This document shows positions 36,278-47,464 of a stretch of DNA of 64,000 bases, one piece after another. The stretch is from Scolanthus callimorphus (lineage: Eukaryota > Cnidaria > Anthozoa > Actiniaria > Edwardsiidae). The DNA lies in assembly GCA_033964015.1 (NCBI GenBank), contig CM066915.1:2480001-2544000 (forward strand). Reading direction: 5' to 3'. The translations under genes and the position numbers were made by a program. How positions within the stretch are numbered: position 1 is the first letter of the stretch; each line of letters begins with the position of its first letter. Below the pieces are notes generated by a model that did no database searches, had not been told where the DNA came from, and saw only the letters and a list, made by a program, of their open reading frames with translations.

Positions 36278-39274
36278 AACATCAGCATTAATATCAGCCA
36301 TGCTTAACACTGGACTAAAACGAGCTTTATCACTGACAAGCCATCTGCTCAAGCAGCAGTGTAGAGTAAGAACCATTTCTTCTACATCTTCATTGCTTCA
36401 AAGCTTGAAAGCGAAACAAATTGAGCCTCAGGGAGGGAAAGCCTTTTGAAAGTCACTTGGGAAATGGAACTGTGAGTCACTACCCTTACGTCTACCTTCG
36501 AGATCACTGCCTGTGTTCATCCTGTTATCATCCAACGTCAGAGCAGCGTCTCCTTCATATGAAGAACTTAAACATCGATGAGGCAGTAACAGAAGTTAAT
36601 TTTGATGCACAAAGTGACAATTTATCAATCAAATGGGCTGATGGTCACAACAGTGAATTCGACTCTGGATGGCTTTTCTCAAGAAGGCTGCCAGAAAAAA
36701 TGGGTTCTGCTCATTCTGTCAAACTTTTACCAGATTATGCTAAAACATGGAACAAGGGCTTGGAGATTCCACGTTTTTTCTTTGGAGGCCATGATGGTGG
36801 ATGACAATCTCTCTATGATTGGCTGCTAACCTTGAAGAATTATGGAGTCACTGTACTGACTGGAGTTCCTTGTGAGCTGGGACAGATTGAAAGACTTGGG
36901 GATAGAGTTGGATTTCTTCGAAGACTGTTTTATGGGAATGGGTATGTCCCTGCTGGTTTCCTTCCTTTCTAGATTTTGTTTTTCCATAAATAATCTGTAC
37001 CTCTCCTTCGGAAGGGGAAGATAATATAAGATACATATGAACCCTCACCCTTCTTGAATTTCCAATAAAAAATAAAGTGACTGTATGGGAAAAAGGTCAT
37101 TTGACCCAACCCTCTAGAATTTCCATATCCATTCCATGGGGGAGGTATGGATTTTTTTTTCTGGAATCACACATTAGACGATCATGGGGGAAAAGAAGAT
37201 ACTCCCAAATTGTTTGGGAGGGGACAAGCTCGTACCAAAGAGGGCATGGTTGAACCAAATTTTAGCCCATAAAAGATACAATCCACAACAAACTCTGAAA
37301 ATTCTTTGATAAACATAAATTTCATTTGGGTTCAACAATATTTCACAGCAGACCCTAATCGGGCAAGTATGTTAAGCCATGCCAGAATCTTCTAAATATT
37401 TTGCACAAAAAGTGATATCTCTGCTGCAACAGATGCAATGGAAGACCCTTAAAATAGGGTCGGGACAAAATGTGGCCTAGGCCATATGACATGTGCCAAT
37501 TGACACATGTCAAGCAGTTTTGGACACCTAAAAGTACCATATTTCCCAAAAAGCAGCTTTCAATTTGATATACCCTTAAAAGATACTTCACTCCTTCCCC
37601 CCCCCCCCCCCCCCCCCCCAAACGTATGTTTTCAAATTGCATATGCATTTCGTTGGCTGAGGTTCAGCCAGCGAAATGCATAGAAAAGAAGCCCCTGCTA
37701 GCAGGGAAGCCTCTGGGCATTGCATTATGGCTGATTTACACCCGGGGAGGAGGGACTCCCCTATTTTTGGGAGGGTGTGCTCTTCAAGCTTGGCATTGCT
37801 TAGTTGATTTTGACCCTTAAAAGGTACCAACAAGACATTTTTTCTCTAATAATTGTCTCGTATTTATTTACGCGGGAAAATATGTCTGAAATTCAGGTTC
37901 AGTTCAGACCTCTAACAGGTACCTATCAGGAAAAAAATTGCAAGTTTTGGAATTTTACCCCCTAAAAGGTACCAGGAGCCTGATTTTTAACCCTAAAAGC
38001 TACAATGAGCACCCCCACCCAAAATTAGGGGAGCCCCCCCCCCCGGATTTACACCCGATTTGTAGGGTTAATTGCATTTTGAGCTTCAATGTATTTGATT
38101 TGCCTAAGAAAAATCTACAGACCCAACATCTTTATTTGATTTATGTTGAGATACAAAAAACAATCTGCAGACCGAACACATACAAATCTGTTACGATGCC
38201 ACAGATTTTTCAGTGTCGACTGGCTGAATGAAGCTTACAAGAAATCAAACCATTAATTCTCAGTATGTAACCAAGTCATTTAAGGTTCCTAGTTACTCAG
38301 CCATGGTACTTCAAAAGGGACACAGAGAGGAATCATGATAATAATCCTGTGCTTCTCGCTCTATATTATTTTTTTTCCAGGGAAGTCGCATCTCTTAAGA
38401 GTGAGCCAGATGCTAGAAGTCTAGCATACACAAGCTTTGAGCTGCAGCCACACACAGATCTCCCATACTATGAGTTCAAACCATCGGTAAGGAACAGAAT
38501 TATTACCCTTTAGATACCATTCTTGTACCAAGAGCTTCTAGTGGCTTAACACCTCATGCTAGGAACATACCGCTCATTTCCTAGCTCGTCACATCTTGGA
38601 GGAGGCTCTGGTGACAGCCATTGATGCATTTAAAGGGTTGTAGCCAGGAGTTGAGAAAGGGGGGTCACACTGTACAAATGTATAGTGCCCTTTTCCAGCT
38701 TTCCGATTTTTTTCTTATTGTTTACTGTATTTTTCTTGAAAAAAAGGGGGTTCACAGACACCCCAGGACCACCCTCTAGCTACGCCCCTATTTGATTTGA
38801 TGTAGAGCCATTGAAGGAAATATCTCTCTGCACATGTCTTAACATTCGGAATCAGCCAATGAGAAAAGTTCCTTAAATGGATGTCCCCAGAGCCTCGCCT
38901 GCTAGTTTATGAGCCAGGGAGCTGTGGGTACGAAGAATGCATGGAGAGGACCTGGTAACTGCAGTCATTGATGCATGCCTGAGATTTGATACAGAGCCAT
39001 TGATGGAAATACCTTTCTGCAAGATTTGCTATTGTCCAGTCCCTGAACTCTCCTTCGCGGCTCCGTTGTTGCCTGTGGTCGCCGAAAGGAGAGTCCAGAA
39101 ACCTTTGTATGCGCATGCGCTAGATCTGACCAAGAACTCGGGTTTTTTCGTTAGTGCGCATGATCCAAATACCATTGTCGGAAATTGATTGTTGGCTACA
39201 TGAATTTGTCCAGCAAGATAGGACGCCCTTGTGACCGTAACCGCTAAAATTCAACAAACAATCTCATACATTGG

Positions 39275-39311
<37 letters not shown>

Positions 39312-42300
39312 GGCTTTATTTAAAGAGGGTAAAAACACTTGACAGTAGTAAAATACACTGATAACCGCGTGGCCCTCTAAAATATAAGCTAAAATACAAA
39401 TTTGGATCATGCGCACTAACGAAAAAAAAAGACAAGTTATTGGTCAGATCTAGCGCATGCGCATACAAAGGTTTCTGGACTCTCCTTTCGGCGACCACAG
39501 GCAACAACGGAGCCGGGAAGGAGAGTTCAGGGACTGGACTAGATTTGCTAAAGCAGGAACCCAGGCAGCAATCACAGAAAGAGACTGAAGCAAAGCAAAG
39601 AAAGAGACTTCGCGAATATCTGATTGCCAAGATATTCGCGAAGTCGAGAGCGAGATATTCCTGATAACATAATCTGATTTCTGTAACATTATTTTAACAT
39701 GCATTGAAAACTATTTAACAAAACTGTTTGTTGGAATGCAAAAGCGTTTAAGCAAAAACGGCTGAGACAAGCAAAACATGAAAATTTTCATATCACCATT
39801 ATAAAAATAACTGAAATTTGTAAAGAATGCTTTCTACATGATGGTGAACAATTGGGGTCATTTCGATGTAGGATTACAACGATATTCGCGGCTATTACTA
39901 CAGAACTTACTACACTATAATCTATATGATTATATTCCCATTCATGATTGTAAACTACGTATGAAATTGCAGTCCGCATCTTAGAGATCAGACATCTCAC
40001 AACTGTAAACCTCATTTGATCATATACATAATGTTAATTTGCGGTAGACAAATGCTAACATTTAATTTAACTTAATTTTTTTAATTCTAAATACCGTCGA
40101 TTTCATCTAAGCGAAGACACTTGAAAACAAAACCGCCACTAATTAGGGGCGGTTCTCAATGTTTTTGCACGTGAAACTTTGACGTTTGCCACGCCAACAT
40201 TGTGGTTTTGGCATGTAAACATTACGGTAAATTTACCAAACCGTTAGAATTGAGCCAGATTCGGCGGGGAAAACATGATAATTCGTAGAAATGCTTTTGG
40301 ACGTAATTATAAACCGAAGTTTGAATCACTTGAAGCTTTTAACCTGGCCATGAGGAGCTTAACGCGACTCGAAAAAGTGGCACCCCACAGGTTAGGGAAA
40401 ATATTTTGCCCTAACCTGCGGGAGATCACACTACTGCGTGTGAGCAGATTCTGTCAGAACGCCGACTTAATCCAATAAAATACCTCGGCAGTTTCGCAAC
40501 CCGCTTTAGGTTAGCTATTGCTGCGTGAATCAAAATACCGCGCTCAGAACACCATGACCAAGCAACAAAATACCTTGCTAACCGATTAATTTCATGGTAA
40601 AAAGCGCACTTTGGAAATCGAACATCGTTATAGATTCATAGAAACATTCATTCCCAGTCCCATATGAATAGCGCGGAATTCATTATATACTTTGTTTACA
40701 TTTTTTAAGCCCCGTTTACGATACAGAAAAAACATCCTACAATTGTAACTATTCCTCTTGGTTCAAGTATAATATTTCCTATAACGGCGCGAAGTAATGA
40801 TAAATAAACAGGCCGTGCAGCCAACAGTGTATGCGCTTCAGCTACTAGTATGAAACAAGCAACAACCTTCCTGTTTCAACTTTTGTGCCTCCCGGTTTTG
40901 AAAACAAACGAGAATCATGAGCAACAATATTGACAACTATAGAATAAGATTGAGGTTCCATATCCACTATAACCTGCATCCCTCTATAATTCTATGGAAG
41001 TAAGAATGGTCACTAAGTTGTAATAGTTATAGGAAATTTAGTATTACCGACATGTAAATAAAATAACCATGTAGGCCCTGTAATATAAACTAGGACCACG
41101 TGAAAACTGGGACAGATCCCGACAGGTAAATAAATACCCAGGTCGGCCCTGTAATTGGCGTTAAATGTGAAAACTATGACTCTTGTATGTGAAAAACTAG
41201 GACAGAACCCGACAGGTAAATGAATACCCAGGTGGGCCCTGTGATCAGCGTGTAATGTGAAAACTATGACTCTTATATGTGAAAACTAGGACAGAACCCG
41301 ACAGGTAAATGAATACCCAGGTGGGCCCTGTGATCAGCGTGTAATGTAAAAACTATGACTCTTATATGTGAAAAACTAGGACAGAAACCGACAGGTAAAT
41401 GAATACCCAGGTCGGCCCTGTCATCAGCGTGAAATGTGAAAACTATGACTCTTGTATGTGAAAAACTAGGACAGAAACCAACAGGTAAATAAATACCCAG
41501 GTGGGCCCTGTAATATTGGCGTGAAATGTGAAAACTATGACTCTTGTATGTGAAAAACTAGGACAGAAACCGACAGGTAAATAAATACCCAGGTGGGCCC
41601 TGTAATTAGCGTGAAATGTGAAAACTATGACTCTTGTATAAGAAAAACTAGGACAGAAATCGACAGGTAAATAAATACCCAGGTGGGCCCTGTAATTAGC
41701 GTGAAATGTAAAAACTATGACTCTTGTATGTGAAAAACTAGGACAGAACCCGACAGGTAAATGAATACCCAGGTGGGCCCTGTAATTAGCGTGAAATGTG
41801 AAAACTATGACTCTTGTATAAGAAAACTAGGACAGAAACCGACAGGTAAATAAATACCCAGGTCGGCCCTGTAATTAGCGTGAAATGTAAAAACTATGAC
41901 TCTTATATGTGAAAACTAGGACAGAACCCGACAGGGAAATGAATACCCAGGTGGGCCCTGTAATTAGCGTGAAATGTAAAAACTATGACTCTTATATGTG
42001 AAAACTAGGACAGAACCCGACAGGTAAATGAATACCCAGGTGGGCACTGTAATATTGGCGTGAAATGTGAAAACTATGACTCTTGTATGTGAAAAACTAG
42101 GACAGAAACCGACAGGTAAATAAATACCCAGGTGGGCCCTGTAATATTGGCGTGAAATGTGAAAACTATGACTCTTGTATGTGAAAAACTAGGACAGAAA
42201 CCGACAGGTAAATAAATACCCAGGTGGGCCCTGTAAAGTAGCGTGAAATGTAAAAACTATGACTCTTGTATGTGAAAAACTAGGACAGAACCCGACAGGT

Positions 42301-45300
42301 AAATGAATACCCAGGTGGGCCCTGTAATTAGCGTGAAATGTGAAAACTATGACTCTTGTATAAGAAAAACTAGGACAGAAATCGACAGGTAAATAAATAC
42401 CCAAGTGGGCCCTGTAATTAGCGTGAAATGTAAAAACTATGACTCTTGTATGTGAAAAACTAGGACAGAACCCGACACGTAAATGAATACCCAGGTCGGC
42501 CCTGTAATTAGCGTGAAATGTAAAAACTATGACTCTTATATGTGAAAACTAGGACAGAACCCGACAGGGAAATGAATACCCAGGTGGGCCCTGTAATTAG
42601 CGTGAAATGTGAAAACTATGACTGTTGTATAAGAAAAACTAGGACAGAAACCGACAGGTAAATAAATACCCAGGTCGGCCCTGTAATTAGCGTGAAATGT
42701 AAAAACTATGACTCTTATATGTGAAAACTAGGACAGAACCCGACAGGTAAATGAATACCCAGGTGGGCACTGTAATATTGGCGTGAAATGTGAAAACTAT
42801 GACTCTTGTATGTGAAAAACTAGGACAGAAACCGACAGGTAAATAAATACCCAGGTGGGCCCTGTAATATTGGCGTGAAATGTGAAAACTATGACTCTTG
42901 TATGTGAAAAACTAGGACAGAAACCGACAGGTAAATAAATACCCAGGTGGGCCCTGTAATATTGGCGTGAAATGTGAAAACTATGACTCTTGTATGTGAA
43001 AAACTAGGACAGAAACCGACAGGTAAATAAATACCCAGGTCGGCCCTGTAAAGTAGCGTGAAATGTAAAAACTATGACTCTTGTATGTAAAATCTAGGAC
43101 AGAACCCGACAGGTAAATGAATACCCAGGTTTGCCCTGTGATCAGCGTGAATTGTGAAAACTATGACTCTTGTATGTGAAAATCTAGGACAGAACCCGAC
43201 AGTTAAATGAATACCCAGGTGGCCCTGTAATTAGCGTGAAATGTGAAAACTGACTCTTGTATGTGAAAAACTAGGACAGAACCCGACAGGTAAATAAATA
43301 CCCAGGTGGGCCCTGCAATGTGAAAACCACTGTACACTATAAACAGAAACAGCCAAATGTAATTTGTAATGTGAAAAAATGATCATTAAATTGTAGCAAA
43401 ATTTTACTTGAATTGAAACTAGAAACCATCCGTTTGTGGCAGTTTTGTGCTTTTCGTATCAAAACGTTTCTGGTTTTCTGTATTGCCATAGAATGATCTT
43501 ACCGCATTTCTGCGTTCTCTTCGCTGTTAAGTACTACTTTTGTTGTGTGGTAAATGATTTCCTTCGCCTCCTGTTGTCCTCTAGTCCCGCGCCGAAAGGA
43601 TTGCATTCTAAGGATTTCTCAAGCGAGCCTTATCCATGCACTAATCGCTTGCAAACATCGCTCACGGCTTTCATTGCCGTCGCCTTGACAGGGATTTTCA
43701 ACCAGCCATAGTTTTCGTTCCGCGGCCCATTTCAGCCACGATTCAGCCAGGAATATGTTATCTGGTATGGTATCTCAAGCGGTGCTACGACTTCGTGAAG
43801 ATCAGTCCTCTCTCTTATCATTTCATGGTACTTCATAATCGAACAGTTCAAGAAGGAATAACGCTCCATGCACAGTAGTTTTTCAACACTCTCGCCGCTT
43901 CCCTGTAACTAAATTTTAACCTGTTTAACCAAAGCACACTTCTTCATATCTGCAACGTTCTTTGAAATACTTACTGTTACGAAACTTTTGCGGTGCAAAC
44001 GGCACTAGAAAACGCATACAAGCGTTTCCCTTTAGGTTAGCTGTGTGTTTTCCTCGACGGACTTATCTAGATAGGTCGTACTCGTCTTGTATACATGCCC
44101 TCGAGTTTGCCGCCGAAACAACAAAACTATCTGACTGTTTATTAACAAAGATGTAAAGTATTAAATCACTTGACGAGTGGTCGACAGAAATCACTTAAGC
44201 CATGACACTTTAATGATGTAACTGAAATACCATTAACAGGCGCCCCAGCCATAATCGCGTTAACTGCTTACGTCATAGGACTCGCGTAAAGCTCCTCATG
44301 AATGTCAAAGTTTGATGCGCCAAACGCCAAAGTTTGAAGCGCCAAACTGTCTAATTTTAGACATCAAAACTTTGAAGTACCGCCCCTAATTAGTGGCGTT
44401 TTTCTTTTCAAGTGTTTTCGCTTAGATGAAATCGACGGTACAGCTTACATGAGGAAATTTGACGCATTTGAAATTGCTTTACCTCAACGTTTTTTCAAAC
44501 ATTCTAAAGTTGCGATCTTCGTTCGAAGAGTTTCAAGTTTCTTCCCTATCCCCGAGTTCCCCCTACACCCGAGGGACACACGTGCTATTGCAAGACGCGT
44601 CAATATTTCAGGTGATTTTGCTGCATTGCATCAAGCAAGTTAAATCAGAGGGCGGAGTTAACACGTTTGTAGATGGGTTCCGCATCGCAGAAGTCTTCAA
44701 GGAGGAAAATCCCAAAGGTTTTGAGTTGATGACATCGACACCGGTTCTCCACCGAATCAAAGGGATTGAACCCAAATATGGAGAATTCGAACAGCTTTTT
44801 GCTCGACCAATAATAGAGTAAGTAAAGCATACTGTAACACGATAGCATTGTCTATCAGGGGTTTTTCACCCGACACAAAGCTAGTGAAATAATTTTAGAA
44901 AATATCCTTGTCTTTGCTGTTCAAAGTATTACCTTTCCTCGCCGTTCCACGTGATGAAGTGGTCAAAAATGTTGTGGACTCACGAGGCTTGTTTTATACC
45001 ACAACAAAAAGGCATAGAACAGAACGTGCGCGCAACCAAATGGTGTTTTCACTGGTTCTTTTTGCGCTTCCGCAAGAAATGCGCGCGTTGTTGTATAAAG
45101 TAGTTGAGGGATGAAAGCTCCTACAAGCTCCCGATAAAACGTAGCTCTAACACATATGACCCTTTCTTCCCTAAGGTTGGACATTCGTGGTCAAATAAGA
45201 CGCATCAATTTTAACGACCCTCTGAGGGAGGAATTCCTAGACACCCCAGCCGAGAATCTCCTAGAGGTATACCGGGCATACCAAGACCTCACCCGGATGT

Positions 45301-45487
45301 TCTACGACCCGAGGTTTATCGTGAGGATAAGATGTCTGAGGGTGAGATGTCTACTATAGACAATGACCGGTTACTGCATGGCCGGACCGCGTATGATGTG
45401 AAGAGTGACGACCCGAGATGGCTGGAACAAGCGTACTTCGACTGGGATATTTTGAACTCCAAGATGAATATACTCAAAGAAAGTTGA
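36278..45487 (+). CDS. BBOX1: Gamma-butyrobetaine dioxygenase-like (BBOX1) gene, 4 coding exons
   Basis: Fe(II)/2-oxoglutarate oxygenase. BBOX1 hydroxylates gamma-butyrobetaine to L-carnitine, and the paralogue TMLHE acts earlier in the same pathway. Coding exons: 36300-36941, 38381-38486, 44612-44817, 45176-45487. Splice phases fit (GG|G, phase 0, GA|G). The N-terminal domain shows YPYVYLRDHC-x2-C with the later zinc-ligand-like C-YHP; the catalytic domain shows QPHTDLPYYE (Fe ligands H and D), LLHCIKQ, VDGFRI, RRINFND and DNDRLLHGR (third Fe ligand H, then the 2-oxoglutarate Arg). The N-terminus (MLNTGLKRALSLTSHLLKQQ) is Arg/Ser-rich and could be a mitochondrial presequence. That would favour a mitochondrial, TMLHE-like location, although the HTD-LPYYE block is shared by both. 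Several one-base indels break the frame in exons 1 and 4. Downstream is AATAAA at about 45823. Confidence 0.88.
36300..36941 (+). CDS. BBOX1: BBOX1-like coding exon 1, with homopolymer frameshifts
   Basis: The first frame ends at TGA (36448-36450) in GCCTTTTGA, while the conserved frame continues with HYPYVYLRDHC. A second break lies near 36774-36806: an extra T in CGTTTTTT and a missing A in GACAATCT. Correcting both gives a continuous RFSLEAMMVDD then SLYDWLLTLKNYGV, as family alignment expects, and removes the apparent TGA at 36802-36804. The exon ends AATGG|GTATGT. Confidence 0.8.
37642..37682. repeat. Hairpin next to a poly-C tract
   Basis: TATGCATTTCGTTGGCTGA pairs with TCAGCCAGCGAAATGCATA around a GGT loop. 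A run of about 27 C lies just before it (about 37593-37619). Confidence 0.75.
37735..38052. mobile_element. Inverted-repeat element in BBOX1 intron
   Basis: TTTACACCCGGGGAGGAGG followed by CTCCCCTATTTTTGGG is mirrored by CCCAAAATTAGGGGAG followed by CCGGATTTACACC. Inside, CCCTTAAAAGGTACC-like motifs recur. Non-coding. Confidence 0.65.
38381..38486 (+). CDS. BBOX1: BBOX1-like coding exon 2: iron-binding HxD
   Basis: TTTTCCAG|GGAAG to CCATCG|GTAAGG. Encodes EVASLKSEPDARSLAYTSFE then LQPHTDLPYYEFKPS. HTD carries two of the three Fe(II) ligands. Intact, with no frameshift. Confidence 0.93.
38515..38936. mobile_element. Composite MITE (CATTCT...GAATG family) with an insertion
   Basis: The left end CCATTCTTGTACC and right end GGGTACGAAGAATG belong to the family at 16995 and 59158. 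About 38633-38795 is an insertion with GGGTTGTAGCCAGGA and CTAGCTACGCCCC ends. A truncated further copy appears to follow at 38937-39030. No target duplication is clear. Confidence 0.55.
39034..39539. mobile_element. Large fold-back with ~137-bp arms around a LINE 3' end
   Basis: GTCCAGTCCCTGAACTCTCC at the left and its inverse at the right begin arms of about 137 bp that include GCGCATGCGCTAGATCTGACC. The interior, on the minus strand, is the LINE 3' end also seen at 5064-5175, with its (ATT)n tail at 39278-39311. Confidence 0.75.
39278..39402 (-). mobile_element. LINE 3' end with (ATT)n tail
   Basis: On the minus strand the sequence reads TTGTATTTTAGCTTATATTT, GAGGGCCACGCGGTTATCAG, then CTCTTTAAATAAAGCC and (TTA)n. 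A simple-repeat tail at the 3' end is typical of RTE/L2-like LINEs. Confidence 0.7.
40092..44440. mobile_element. 4.35-kb terminal-inverted-repeat element carrying a minisatellite
   Basis: TACCGTCGATTTCATCTAAG at 40092 and its inverse ending at 44440 start ~70-bp terminal repeats that include ACACTTGAAAA and GCCACTAATTAGGGGCGG. Subterminal motifs CAAAGTTTGA(T/A)GCGCCAAAC repeat at 44308-44347, with a related GAAACTTTGACGTTTG on the left. No transposase-like frame was recognised, so the element is probably non-autonomous. Most of the interior is the ~90-bp tandem array. It lies wholly in the BBOX1-like intron before the LLHCIKQ exon. Confidence 0.75.
41040..43320. repeat. ~90-bp minisatellite, about 25 copies, with higher-order pattern
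   Basis: Each unit contains GAAAACTATGACTCTTGTAT, AACTAGGACAGAA, CCGACAGGTAAAT, AATACCCAGGTGGGCCCTGT and a variable linker (AATTAGCG, AATATTGGCG, GATCAGCG or AAAGTAGCG). Marker variants recur about 720 bases apart (ATCGACAGG at 41658 and 42378; GTGGGCACTG at 42042 and 42764). This indicates blocks of eight units duplicated together. Confidence 0.92.
44612..44817 (+). CDS. BBOX1: BBOX1-like coding exon 3
   Basis: ATTTCAG|GTGATT to GA|GTAAGT. Encodes VILLHCIKQVKSEGGVNTF then VDGFRIAEVFKEENPKGFEL and STPVLHRIKGIEPKY. This is the core of the double-stranded beta-helix of the BBOX1/TMLHE family, and is intact. Confidence 0.93.
45176..45487 (+). CDS. BBOX1: BBOX1-like coding exon 4 with one-base deletion
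   Basis: CCCTAAG|GTTGG opens with LDIRGQIRRINFNDPLREEF and runs to MFYDP, where the frame breaks at GACCCGAGG (45306-45314). One added C gives EVYREDKMSEGEMSTIDND then RLLHGRTAYDV and WLEQAYFDWD before TGA (45485-45487). The second part holds the third iron ligand and the 2-oxoglutarate Arg, so its conservation argues against a long-dead gene. Confidence 0.88.
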
Positions 45488-45845
45488 AGCTGAAATGAAG
45501 ATATTGCGATAATTTGTGCCTGAAAGCAATTTTCCTCATGTCAAAATGGACCTGCCTCGTTACTGCCCTATTCATAATTCTCGAACTCCCACTTGACATT
45601 TCTGAACACCAAACTGCGTTTTGGCTTTCGTACATAAAACCTTCAAGACAGGCGCACGTTTTTTTCTAGATTTCGTTTGTATTTTATGGTGTAAAGTTGG
45701 TTTTGATGCCTAGCTATATTAAGTTTGTAAGCATGTTGTTCCCAGGGCTCCTGTTGATAGGAGGGAGACTGTAGCCTCTCTCGAATGGACTACCCTGGGG
45801 TAGCATGCAGTTATGTTTGAGTTTAAATAAAGGCGTCTATTCTAT
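45488..45845 (+). other. BBOX1: 3' untranslated region of the BBOX1-like gene
   Basis: Non-coding, ending near AATAAA at about 45823-45828 (GTTTAAATAAAGG). Confidence 0.5.
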
Positions 45846-46120
45846 AGTCCTTATTAGTTCAAAAAACCTCCACCAATCAAGCCGTTCACTTGCTTAATTG
45901 GGTTTTTGGTAGTTGACGTAAAATTCTTAGAATTATGAAAATTGCAGTAAACCAACCAAAAAAAAAAACAAATTTCCAAAATCTACCGGGTTACTTAATG
46001 TTTGATTCAAGGAACGCTTTGAAAACACAATTATTTAGTCGGTGCCCAGATTTCGCAGAATTATGACAATCACAATAGAATGTGTGCTGAACAGTGCCGA
46101 TATTTTTCTTGATTTCCAGT

Positions 46121-46300
46121 GTCAAAACAGGGTTTCGCAAACATGCGACACTGGTTCCAAACGATACAGTCACAAAGTCGAGCCGAATTGCCCGTGATTT
46201 CCCTCCATTGCCCAAGACGGGTGACAAGGCAAAAGTTATGGCACTGGCTTTCGATGAAAACAACCCGCCAAAGAAGAAACCGCCGTATGTGGTTTTCTAG
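46121..46300 (+). CDS. Possible orphan terminal exon, unknown protein
   Basis: After an acceptor-like TTCTTGATTTCCAG, a frame reads VKTGFRKHATLVPNDTVTKS then SRIARDFPPLPKTGDKAKVM and NNPPKKKPPYVVF, ending with TAG at 46298-46300. The composition looks protein-like rather than random. I find no partner exons between the BBOX1-like stop and this point. It could be a displaced exon, the tail of another gene copy, or chance. I do not recognise the family. Confidence 0.3.
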   Translation, partial: VKTGFRKHATLVPNDTVTKSSRIARDFPPLPKTGDKAKVMALAFDENNPPKKKPPYVVF

Positions 46301-46349
46301 GCAAGGTCGTCTAGGCAATTCTCGCCTATCTGATGTCAAGAAGGACAAC

Positions 46350-46399
46350 AGCATTGCAGATGTTCGCTCAGACAGCATTGCAGATGTTCGCTCAGACAG
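46350..46399 (+). repeat. 24-bp tandem duplication
   Basis: ACAGCATTGCAGATGTTCGC plus TCAG is present twice in direct succession. Confidence 0.8.
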
Positions 46400-46739
46400 T
46401 GCACATAGTGTGTCGTTCTCAGGGACTGGGATCGTAAATTAGAGGGGAGGGCTGGTGCATTTTTATTTTGGTCTACATGTTTTGGGAAACCCTCCCCTGA
46501 CAAGAAAATGTTTGCCCTCCCAAATGTGGTGACATGTTTTATGGTGTGACTACAATCCTCACCAGATGGTAACCTCTAGATGACAGGCGAGGTTACCAAA
46601 CCTCTCTAGCTAGTTAAAGGGGCGTACTTTTCCTTATATCAAAAGGGATTCGATTATTTTACCACCTGGACAGATGAATTTTCATAATTCACATTGATTG
46701 TACTTCAGTCTCACTAGAATTATCGCTTATCACGTCTCC

Positions 46740-47460
46740 CAAAACATACGTGTTCATCACGAGTCTGCATGTAAAAAGTGACAAAAGATACGCGTTGATC
46801 AAGAGTCTGTGCATGTATAAGGTACAGTGTTTGTCACGCGCTTATCACGTGCCTTGCATCTAAAAAGATACGCGTTGATCAAGAGTCTGTGCATGTATAA
46901 GGTACAGTGTTTGTCACGCGCTTATCACGTGCCTTGCATCTAAAAAGATACGCGTTGATCACGAGTCTGTGCATGTATGAGGTACAGTGTTTGTCACGCG
47001 CTTATCACGTGCCTTGCATCTAAAAAGATACGCGTTGATCACGAGTCTGTGCATGTAAAAAGTGCAGTGTTTGTCACGCGCTTATCACATGACATGCATC
47101 TAAAACGTTACGCGTTGATCAAGAGTCTGTGCATGTAAAAGTGCAGTGTTTGTCACGCGCTTATCACATGACATGCATCTAAAACGTTACGCGTTGATCA
47201 CGAGTCTGTGAATGTGAAAAGTATAGTGTTTGTCACGCGCTTATCACGTGACATGCATCTAAAAAGATACGCGTAAAAAGATAGTCTGTACAGGTGACAA
47301 GTACAGTGTTTATCACGCTCCTTTCACGTGACATGCATCTAATGAAGATACGCGCTGATCTCGAATCTGTGAATGTAAAAAGTGCAGCATTTTTCACGCT
47401 CTTATCGCGTGCCGTGCATCTAAAAAGATACGCGCTGATCACATGCATCTAAAACAGTCG
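46740..47460. repeat. ~80-bp minisatellite downstream of the minus-strand PAN-EGF gene
   Basis: About eight copies of a unit with AGATACGCGTTGATCA(C/A)GAG, TCTGTGCATGTA, TTGTCACGCGCTTATCACGT and GCATCTAAAA. The period is 80 in the best copies (46861, 46941, 47021), with more divergence toward the gene. The gene-proximal end shares TGATCAGCGCG and TTTTAGATGCA with the array at 56785-57195. Confidence 0.88.
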
Positions 47461-47464
47461 TGTG

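Noticed and set aside
36802..36804. In-frame TGA in the dioxygenase as a selenocysteine codon or genuine stop
   Set aside because: The frame that contains it is produced by an extra T upstream; the conserved frame passes through without a stop and needs one A added after it. No selenocysteine homologue is known in this family.
41040..43320. CRISPR-like regular array
   Set aside because: Units are ~90 bp and similar along their whole length with no unique spacers; the setting is a eukaryotic intron. It is a minisatellite.
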